Shown here: positions 13,408-19,406 of the stretch, in pieces | How the letters are laid out: each line of letters starts with the position of its first letter | Numbering within the stretch: the first letter of the stretch is position 1 | Assembly (NCBI GenBank): GCA_900543885.1 | Contig: UQTA01000057.1 | Location: 1 to 19,406, forward strand | Length of the DNA: 19,406 nucleotides | Origin: an uncultured Clostridium sp. | GTDB lineage: Bacteria; Bacillota; Clostridia; Lachnospirales; Lachnospiraceae | Direction: 5' to 3' | Position numbers and translations under genes: made by a program | Notes under the pieces: model-generated | Database searches by the model: none | The model's input: the letters and a program-made list of their open reading frames with translations, nothing else | What the model was told of the DNA's origin: nothing

Positions 13408-14310
13408 ATGAAATCTGGTTTTAAAAATCGATTTTCCCAATGGGAAGGCATGTTTTATATCCTTCCGTGGGTTATAGGATTTTTTGCATTTACACTTTAT
13501 CCTATTCTCTCTTCTTTGTATTATTCATTTACTGATTTTTCCATTACAAATGTGCCGAAATGGATCGGATTAAGCAACTATGTTGAGATTTTCACAAAGG
13601 ATCGTCTGGCAATTCCGTCCATGTGGATCACTTTCAAGTATGTATTTCTTTCGGTACCGGCTAAGCTGGTATTTGCATTATTGATCGCGATGCTTTTAAA
13701 TCGCAATTTAAAAGGAATCAATCTGTTCAGGACGATTTATTATCTGCCTTCTATTTTAGGCGGAAGTGTTGCAATCGCAGTATTGTGGCGTTTCTTATTC
13801 AGACGTGATGGAATCGTAAACATGCTTCTTCAGGCGGTTGGACTTCCTTATGTAGACTGGATCGGAAGTCCAAAGTATGCATTAGGAACAGTAGCTTTGC
13901 TGGCGGTATGGCAGTTTGGATCTTCTATGGTACTGTTTTTAGCTGCATTAAAACAGGTACCTTCAGAATTATATGAGGCAGCCAGAGTGGACGGAGCTTC
14001 TAAACTGAGACAGTTTTTTACTATTACTCTTCCTATGATCTCATCTATTGTATTTTTTAACACGATCATGCAGCTGATCAATGGTTTCCAGGAATTTACA
14101 GGCCCGTATGTGATCACTGGAGGAGGCCCTCTTAACTCTACCTATGTTTTTGCGATTCATTTGTATAACAGTGCGTTTAAATATTTCAAAACAGGTTATG
14201 CATCTGCTTTGTCATGGGTATTGTTTGTGATTATTCTGCTCTTTACATTTGTATTGTTTCGGGTATCATCCAAGTTTACCTATTATCAGGATGGAGGAAT
14301 GGATGAATGA
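13408..14310 (+). CDS. CUT1 ABC sugar permease (MalF/UgpA type)
   Basis: This 300-residue inner-membrane subunit has six hydrophobic segments, starting with FYILPWVIGFFAFTLYPIL and ending with VLFVIILLFTFVLFRV. The cytoplasmic EAA loop that contacts the ATPase is clear: ELYEAARVDGASKLRQFFTI. The segment GPLNSTYVFAIHLYNSAF is typical of the first CUT1 permease. GGAGG lies eight bases before the ATG. The stop overlaps the next start by eight bases. It forms the heterodimeric channel with the following permease. Confidence 0.93.
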   Translation: MKSGFKNRFSQWEGMFYILPWVIGFFAFTLYPILSSLYYSFTDFSITNVPKWIGLSNYVEIFTKDRLAIPSMWITFKYVFLSVPAKLVFALLIAMLLNRNLKGINLFRTIYYLPSILGGSVAIAVLWRFLFRRDGIVNMLLQAVGLPYVDWIGSPKYALGTVALLAVWQFGSSMVLFLAALKQVPSELYEAARVDGASKLRQFFTITLPMISSIVFFNTIMQLINGFQEFTGPYVITGGGPLNSTYVFAIHLYNSAFKYFKTGYASALSWVLFVIILLFTFVLFRVSSKFTYYQDGGMDE

Positions 14311-15142
14311 GAAAGAAAAAAATATAGGAATTTATGCATTTATCATTTTATTTGGCTTTTTTATGCTTTATCCCATTTTATGGCTTACTGCATCTGCTTT
14401 CAAGAAGAACAGCGAGATTTTTACGGATGTAGGATTAAAGCCAACGGTATTTAATTTTGATGCCTTTATCCAGGGATTTAAGGGAATTGGAAATGCTACC
14501 TTTGGCGTATTTTTCCTTAACAGTTTTAAGATCGTTATCCCGGTTGTTTTATTTACCCTGATCTCAGGAATGCTGGTTGCTTATGGTTTTGCCAGATTTA
14601 AATTTCCGGGAAAAAAGATATGGTTTTCTCTGATGATCGCTACTTTAATGATGCCGGCATCTGTATTAACGATACCAACATATGTTATGTTTACAAAGTT
14701 TGGCTGGGTGAATACCTATCTTCCATTTATCGTTCCTGCGGCATTTTCTACCAGTGCATTCTTTGTCTACATGCTGGTACAGTTTCTTCGAGGCATACCA
14801 AAGGAGATTGATGAAGCAGCCAAGATTGATGGCTGTAATTCTTTACAGATTCTGGTTTTAATATTGACTCCATTGTGCAAACCGACTTTGTTTTCCGCTG
14901 CTATTTTCCGCTTTTTGTGGACCTGGAATGACTTTTTTGGAAATCTTGTGTATATCAACAGTGTTTCTAAATACCCTATTTCTCTGGGACTGCGCATGGC
15001 AATTGATAACACAGCCGGAAGCGTAAATTGGAACAGTATTATGGCTATGTCTGTTATTTCCATTCTTCCGCCGATTATTTTATTTTTCCTGGCACAGGAT
15101 TATTTTGTGGAAGGTGTAGCAAGTTCAGGATTGAAAGGATAA
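14303..15142 (+). CDS. CUT1 ABC sugar permease (MalG/UgpE type)
   Basis: This 279-residue second permease has six hydrophobic segments, with an EAA loop EIDEAAKIDGCNSLQILVLI and the C-terminus DYFVEGVASSGLKG that is characteristic of MalG-type subunits. The start at 14303 is taken because GGAGG sits five bases upstream and it gives the family-typical short hydrophilic N-terminus MNEKEKNIGIYAF. A longer reading from 14249 runs inside the preceding permease gene. Translation is coupled by the ATGAATGA overlap. No ATPase gene follows, so the pair must borrow a shared MsmX/MsmK-type ATPase encoded elsewhere. Confidence 0.93.
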   Translation: MNEKEKNIGIYAFIILFGFFMLYPILWLTASAFKKNSEIFTDVGLKPTVFNFDAFIQGFKGIGNATFGVFFLNSFKIVIPVVLFTLISGMLVAYGFARFKFPGKKIWFSLMIATLMMPASVLTIPTYVMFTKFGWVNTYLPFIVPAAFSTSAFFVYMLVQFLRGIPKEIDEAAKIDGCNSLQILVLILTPLCKPTLFSAAIFRFLWTWNDFFGNLVYINSVSKYPISLGLRMAIDNTAGSVNWNSIMAMSVISILPPIILFFLAQDYFVEGVASSGLKG

Positions 15143-15146
15143 AAAG

Positions 15147-17432
15147 ATGTCATCATATATTTTTGAAAAAGAAGGTTTTTCATCTTCAGAAGGTGAACTG
15201 CTGTTAAACGAAACATTATTTCATAATGCCAATGGTTATATCGGCGTAAGAGGAAACTTTGAAGAAGGTTATCCACAGGGAAGTGAAACCATCAGAGGAC
15301 AGTACATAAATGGTTTCTACAATACGTACAAGATCAATCCAGAAGAGTGGCATTTGGGATTTATTCGTGAAAAGCATACAATGGTCAATGTATTTGATAC
15401 ACAGACAATGAAACTGATTCTGGATGATGAGACAATGGATCTTTTTTCTGGAAATGTACGTGATTTTTCCAGAAAACTGGATATGAAAAAAGGAATCACC
15501 ACCCGTTCCTTTATCTGGGAGTCTCCAAAGGGAAAACAGGTGGAGATCCAGATTGTACGCATGACTTCATTTAAGATGCTGCCACTCTTTTTGATCGATT
15601 ATCGGATCCGTCCATTGAATTTTTCTGGTACAGCAAAGATCCTGTCAATACAATCAGGAGAAGTTTATAACTATTTTAATTTAAAAGATTCCAGAGTAGC
15701 AGGAGAAAAACGTCACCATATTCAGCCAGAAAAAGTAACGGTAACGGGAGATGGAATTGGTCTCATTTGTTCAAAGACAGTGAATTCCGGCTTAGAGACA
15801 GTAAGTGCTGTAAAGCATATTTGTTTGTCAGATCATAAAGCAGCCTATACCTGTAAAGACCAGGCTGTGGAAACAGAACTGACATTTGGATTGACAGAAG
15901 GCCAGGAAGTGAGAATCTGCAAATATACGGTGATCTGTGATTCACTAAGATATGATGATGCAGAAAAAGAGGCATTGAAGCTTGTACGGACTGCGTCTTC
16001 CCGTCCGGCAGAAGAATGGTATCAAAGCCAGGAAGCGTATTTAAATGAATTCTGGGAGAAAGCAGCCATTGAGATCAAAGGGGATGAGGAACTGAACCTG
16101 TCTCTTCATTACAATCTTTATGGACTGCTGCAGTCAGTAGGAAAAGACGTATTCTGCAATATCGGAGCAAAGGGATTAAGCGGGGAAGGTTATGAAGGAC
16201 ACTATTTCTGGGATACAGAAATGTATATGCTTCCATTTTTCTCACTGACACAGCCGGATATAGCGAAAAATCTTTTGGGATACCGTTATCATATTTTAGA
16301 TAAAGCAAGGGAAAACGCAAGGAGAATGGGGCATGAAAAAGGTGCTCTGTATCCATGGAGAACGATTAACGGAAATGAATGCTCCTATTACTACCCATCT
16401 GGCGGTGCACAGTATCACATTATAGGTGATATTGCCTATGGGATTATACAGTATTATCTGATCACTGGAGATTGGAAATATATAGAGGAGCAGGGCGCAG
16501 AAATAATTCTGGAAACAGCCCGGGTATGGTATGATCTGGGAAACTTTTATAAGGGCAAATTCCACATTCATTGTGTTACAGGTCCAGATGAATATACCTG
16601 CGTGGTAAACAATAATTACTATACTAATGTAAATGCGAAACATCATCTTTTATGGGCTGGAAAGATCTATGACCGGTTAAAAGAAGAGGGAAAACTCAAA
16701 AAACTGGAAGATTCTATTGGAATCACCCAAGAAGAGATAGAAGGTTTTAAAGAAGCGGCAGAAAAGATGTATCTGCCTTATGATGAAGATCTTGATATCA
16801 CCCCCCAAGATGATAGTTTCCTGTCTAAAAAGAAATGGGATATAGCCACCATTCCACAGGACCAGGGACCGCTGATGCAGCATTATTTCCTGTATCATAT
16901 TTACCGGTATCAGATCTGCAAACAGGCAGATACAGTGCTAGCACATTTTCTTTTTGAAGATGAGCAGAAACTGTCCACTATGGGTCATTCTTTTGAATAT
17001 TATGAAAAAGTAACAACCCATGATTCATCTTTGTCCAGATGCATTTTCGGCATTATGGCTGCAAAACTGGGAATGAAAGAAAAAGCATATGAGTATTTTG
17101 ATTTTTCATCCAAAATGGATATCTGCAATTCTCAGAAAAATACAAAAGACGGTATCCATACAGCCAACATGGGTGGAACATATATGGGAGTAGTCTATGG
17201 ATTCCTTGGATTGCGTGTAAAAGAAGCTGGATTTTTCTTCCAGCCGATCCTTCCTGACCAGTGGGAGAAATACAGTCTCAGACTGGTTTTAAGAGGAAAT
17301 GTTATTGAGATCACAGTAGATAAAAAGACATGTTCCTTCCATCTGCTGAAAGGAGATGGCCTTACACTTCATGTGTATGGAAAAGCATATAAGCTGGAAC
17401 ATGGATTAACAGTGCAGTTGGAGGAAAAATAA
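15147..17432 (+). CDS. GH65 disaccharide/oligosaccharide phosphorylase
   Basis: This 761-residue cytoplasmic enzyme performs inverting phosphorolysis of an alpha-glucoside to beta-glucose 1-phosphate. Features in order: N-terminal GH65 beta-sandwich (NETLFHNANGYIGVRGNFEE), the (alpha/alpha)6 barrel with GHYFWDTEMYMLPFF, GALYPWRTINGNECS, and the general acid E482 in HCVTGPDEYTCVVNN; then a phosphate-binding THDSSLS and a HTANMGGTYM motif, and a C-terminal sandwich. Length is normal for the family. The substrate-loop residues do not look like the classical lactobacillal maltose phosphorylase as I recall it, so kojibiose, nigerose, trehalose or other alpha-glucosides remain open. It begins four bases after the permease stop with AAAGGAT upstream, and the downstream pgmB confirms that beta-glucose 1-phosphate is the product. 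Confidence 0.92.
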   Translation: MSSYIFEKEGFSSSEGELLLNETLFHNANGYIGVRGNFEEGYPQGSETIRGQYINGFYNTYKINPEEWHLGFIREKHTMVNVFDTQTMKLILDDETMDLFSGNVRDFSRKLDMKKGITTRSFIWESPKGKQVEIQIVRMTSFKMLPLFLIDYRIRPLNFSGTAKILSIQSGEVYNYFNLKDSRVAGEKRHHIQPEKVTVTGDGIGLICSKTVNSGLETVSAVKHICLSDHKAAYTCKDQAVETELTFGLTEGQEVRICKYTVICDSLRYDDAEKEALKLVRTASSRPAEEWYQSQEAYLNEFWEKAAIEIKGDEELNLSLHYNLYGLLQSVGKDVFCNIGAKGLSGEGYEGHYFWDTEMYMLPFFSLTQPDIAKNLLGYRYHILDKARENARRMGHEKGALYPWRTINGNECSYYYPSGGAQYHIIGDIAYGIIQYYLITGDWKYIEEQGAEIILETARVWYDLGNFYKGKFHIHCVTGPDEYTCVVNNNYYTNVNAKHHLLWAGKIYDRLKEEGKLKKLEDSIGITQEEIEGFKEAAEKMYLPYDEDLDITPQDDSFLSKKKWDIATIPQDQGPLMQHYFLYHIYRYQICKQADTVLAHFLFEDEQKLSTMGHSFEYYEKVTTHDSSLSRCIFGIMAAKLGMKEKAYEYFDFSSKMDICNSQKNTKDGIHTANMGGTYMGVVYGFLGLRVKEAGFFFQPILPDQWEKYSLRLVLRGNVIEITVDKKTCSFHLLKGDGLTLHVYGKAYKLEHGLTVQLEEK

Positions 17433-18076
17433 TGAGTGATACAGCATATTCCTGCGGTATCTTTGACCTGGATGGGGTATTGGTAGATACGGCAAAATAT
17501 CATTATCTTGCATGGAAAGAACTGGCGGACAACTTGGGATTTGTATTTACAAAGGAACAGAATGAAGCATTAAAAGGGGTATCCAGAATGAAATCCCTGG
17601 ATCTGCTCCTTGGATTTGGAAATATGGAACACCGGTTCACTGAGAAGGAAAAAGAAGAACTGGCTGAGAAGAAAAACAGGATTTATGTAGAATATATTAA
17701 AAAACTGGAAAAAACAGAATTATTTCCAGGCGTTCTTGAAACTTTTCAGACGATGAAGAAAAAAGGGATCAAGATCGCTCTTGGGTCAGCAAGTAAAAAC
17801 GCTCCAATGATACTGGAGCGTTTGGAAATCGAATCATATTTTGATGCGGTGATCGATGGAACAATGGTCAGCAAAGCAAAACCGGATCCGGAAGTATTCT
17901 TGTTGGCTGCCAGAAAACTGGAAATTCCTGCAGAACATTGTGTTGTATTTGAAGATTCAGCCGCAGGTCTGCAGGCAGCTAAAACAGCAGGAATGCTGGC
18001 AGTAGGAATTGGTGAAGCGAAGAATCTTCCTATGGCAGACCAGATTTTGAAAAACGTAGGTGAATTTAAGTGGTAA
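17432..18076 (+). CDS. pgmB: Beta-phosphoglucomutase
   Basis: The 214-residue HAD-superfamily enzyme converts beta-glucose 1-phosphate from the GH65 enzyme to glucose 6-phosphate. Motif I FDLDGVLVDT carries the nucleophile D12 and acid/base D14; the cap helix region has LKGVSRMKSL, motif II is LGSASKNA, the Lys motif is KAKPDPEVF and motif IV is VFEDSAAG. Length is normal. The start overlaps the GH65 stop by one base (TAATG), and GGAGG lies just upstream. It is the last gene of the operon; only eight bases separate it from the convergent MFS gene, and I see no convincing terminator between them. Confidence 0.95.
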   Translation: MSDTAYSCGIFDLDGVLVDTAKYHYLAWKELADNLGFVFTKEQNEALKGVSRMKSLDLLLGFGNMEHRFTEKEKEELAEKKNRIYVEYIKKLEKTELFPGVLETFQTMKKKGIKIALGSASKNAPMILERLEIESYFDAVIDGTMVSKAKPDPEVFLLAARKLEIPAEHCVVFEDSAAGLQAAKTAGMLAVGIGEAKNLPMADQILKNVGEFKW

Positions 18077-18084
18077 ACGTAAGT

Positions 18085-19215
18085 TTATTCATCTTTTAAA
18101 CGTTTCACGGCCACACAGAAGATCAGCATTCCCACACAGGAAATAATATTCATAGCCATACCGATTTTCAGCCCTGCGATATTGGATACGATGCCGATGA
18201 TCCAGGGCATCAGGATCCCTCCGAAGCTGGCAGCAGGAAGCAATACACCGATACTGGCTACGCTGGTCATCTTTCCGGCGCAGGCAACAGCTGTGGGGTT
18301 CATGCCTGCCATGGAAATAGCAAAGGCAAAAAGCAGAAGGATGGCAGTAGTCTGGTGATTGACCAGCAGCAATCCAATGTAAAATACGGTACAGCCAAGG
18401 CACATTTTGATCATGGCTGTATATGGATTTTTTAGTGGAAATACAAAGGCGATCAGAAGTCGTCCGATTAGGGTGGCAGTCCACATAACCGTAACAGTGT
18501 AGGCACTTAAAGTGCCGGAAAGAATGCCGCTTCCCTTAAAATAGGTGACCAGCCAGCCATTTACGCTGATCTCGGCCGCATTTTGAAAGAAAAGAAGACC
18601 TGTGAGAAGCCAGAATCGTTTGCTTTTTAAAAATCCCCAGTCTGTTTTTTCTTTTTTTCCTGCCGCCTTTTTTTCAAAAGGTGTCAGGTGGAAAATGATC
18701 CACAGAATAAGTCCTAAAAAGCTTAAAGTCAGCATGGGGATAGTGGGGCCGATCATTGTGGCAGCTGCGATCACAAAGGGACAGATCAGCGCACCTAATG
18801 CGTAGCAGGAGTGCATGATGTTCATACCCTTGGCACGGCTTTGAGAGTGGTTGCTTACCAGAATGGTACACATATTAATGACACTTCCTTTGGCAAAGCC
18901 GATAAGAAGAAAAGAAAGTACCAAAATGATCATCCAGCCGGAAATACCCAGCCACAGGTAGCCCAGTTCATACCCTGCGCTCAGCATGATAATGGTGGTT
19001 TTTAATCCGATCTTTGCAGGAAGAACTCCGGTAGCAAAGCCTGCGATCAGATTTCCAATGCTGCAGATAGATAAAAGAGTACCGGTCATGTTGTAGTCGA
19101 AGCCATATCGTTCCTGAAGCAGGCTTACGATAATGCCAGTACTGATAGAACAGATGCCGCTTAGGAAAAATGCGATGAAGCCGGACATCTGCAGTCTTTT
19201 GTCAAGAGAGTTCAT
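18085..19215 (-). CDS. MFS transporter
   Basis: This 376-residue, highly hydrophobic protein has about twelve predicted membrane helices in two halves. The loop between helices 2 and 3 reads GFATGVLPAKIGLKTT, a variant of the MFS signature, and a central Lys/Glu-rich loop (FEKKAAGKKEKTDWGF) separates the halves. The second half (SVNGWLVTYFKGSGI, then VMWTATLIGRLL) resembles the FucP/YfmO-like sugar or drug porters, but no substrate can be named. The start is ATG with GGAGGT eight bases upstream. It is convergent with pgmB and is not part of that operon. It may supply another sugar or export a by-product, but position alone is weak evidence. Confidence 0.85.
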   Translation of the reverse strand: MNSLDKRLQMSGFIAFFLSGICSISTGIIVSLLQERYGFDYNMTGTLLSICSIGNLIAGFATGVLPAKIGLKTTIIMLSAGYELGYLWLGISGWMIILVLSFLLIGFAKGSVINMCTILVSNHSQSRAKGMNIMHSCYALGALICPFVIAAATMIGPTIPMLTLSFLGLILWIIFHLTPFEKKAAGKKEKTDWGFLKSKRFWLLTGLLFFQNAAEISVNGWLVTYFKGSGILSGTLSAYTVTVMWTATLIGRLLIAFVFPLKNPYTAMIKMCLGCTVFYIGLLLVNHQTTAILLLFAFAISMAGMNPTAVACAGKMTSVASIGVLLPAASFGGILMPWIIGIVSNIAGLKIGMAMNIISCVGMLIFCVAVKRLKDE

Positions 19216-19235
19216 AAAGAAATACCTCCAGTGGT

Positions 19236-19305
19236 TACATTTGTGTACAGTAACATGTTTGTGAAATATAACTAGTACATCGTTTCGTAAATAACTGTAC
19301 TAATC
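19236..19305 (-). promoter_or_regulatory. Repeat-rich upstream region of the MFS gene
   Basis: GTACAGTAA (+ strand, 19247-19255 region) has an inverted partner TAACTGTAC (19292-19300), and ATAACT occurs directly at 19268 and 19291. On the - strand TATATT (19270-19265) could be a -10, with no good -35. This resembles an operator region for a repressor or activator, with low certainty. Confidence 0.3.
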
Positions 19306-19313
19306 ACGTAGGA

Positions 19314-19395
19314 TGCGGATTTGAGTGTGCAGGTCTAAAAACGCAGGCGTAGCGGGCTACGCTGAGGCTTTTAGGCCTGTGCAATCAGATTCGCA
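19314..19395 (+). repeat. 82-nt near-perfect long hairpin element
   Basis: Two 27-nt arms (19314-19340 and 19369-19395) of equal length pair at all but one position if G-U pairs are allowed (five wobbles). An inner stem GCGTAG (19347-19352), loop CGGG, CTACGC (19357-19362) caps it. All wobbles are G-U in + strand RNA and would be A-C in - strand RNA, so the fold is favoured in a rightward transcript. No ORF is involved. It may be an intergenic repeat or a structured RNA that continues past the window. Confidence 0.65.
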
Positions 19396-19406
19396 GACAA
19401 GTGAGT

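Noticed and set aside
14249..14302. N-terminal extension of the second permease
   Set aside because: It overlaps the first permease gene and lacks a ribosome binding site; the ATG at 14303 has GGAGG five bases upstream.
1..19406. CRISPR arrays, rRNA, tRNA, transposases, integrases
   Set aside because: No regularly spaced repeats, cloverleaf, rRNA-like sequence or recombinase motif was found on reading both strands.

Overview
The window looks like chromosomal DNA of an endospore-forming, gut-type Lachnospiraceae (Blautia/Ruminococcus-like Firmicutes). This is inferred from strong AGGAGG-type ribosome binding sites, sigma-A promoters, a moderate-to-low GC coding style, an adjacent spoIID/spoIIQ pair, a YesM/YesN-type two-component system and a GH65 phosphorylase sugar locus. 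The genus is an inference. No rRNA, tRNA, CRISPR array, integrase or transposase was recognised.

Layout. 1-192: three consecutive hairpins, the last terminator-like. 284-1141: metallo-beta-lactamase-fold hydrolase with a good promoter. 1321-2241: AEC-family permease. 2337-2625: a textbook MerR-type promoter (19-bp spacer with a perfect inverted repeat inside it) that now drives only a 57-codon stump of an aldo/keto reductase. 2763-3732: an AT-rich three-gene overlapping cassette (DUF3791-like, DUF3990-like ADP-ribosyltransferase-fold candidate, small acidic protein) that resembles a toxin-antitoxin or defence module. 3862-6230: membrane GAF-GGDEF diguanylate cyclase translationally coupled to an M42 aminopeptidase, closed by a very strong terminator. 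6310-8183: SpoIID-like and SpoIIQ-like sporulation proteins, both missing the usual catalytic or metal residues. 8293-8763: small CBS-pair protein. 8764-9158: convergent intergenic region packed with hairpins.

9159-18076 is a carbohydrate-use locus. A YesN-type response regulator and YesM-type histidine kinase read leftwards. Divergently, an operon encodes a sugar-binding lipoprotein, two CUT1-type permeases, a GH65 disaccharide phosphorylase and beta-phosphoglucomutase. The likely logic is: the kinase senses an extracellular glycan signal, the regulator activates the operon, the ABC importer brings in an alpha-glucoside, GH65 phosphorolyses it to beta-glucose 1-phosphate plus a sugar or acceptor, and PgmB converts that to glucose 6-phosphate. 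No ATPase is encoded here, so a shared MsmX/MsmK-type ATPase is expected elsewhere. 18085-19215 encodes a convergent MFS transporter, followed by a long near-perfect hairpin at 19314-19395.

The best candidates for something under-described are the DUF3791/DUF3990 cassette, the orphan MerR-type promoter in front of a broken gene, the degenerate SpoIID/SpoIIQ pair, and the structured intergenic elements at 1-192, 8912-9089 and 19314-19395.
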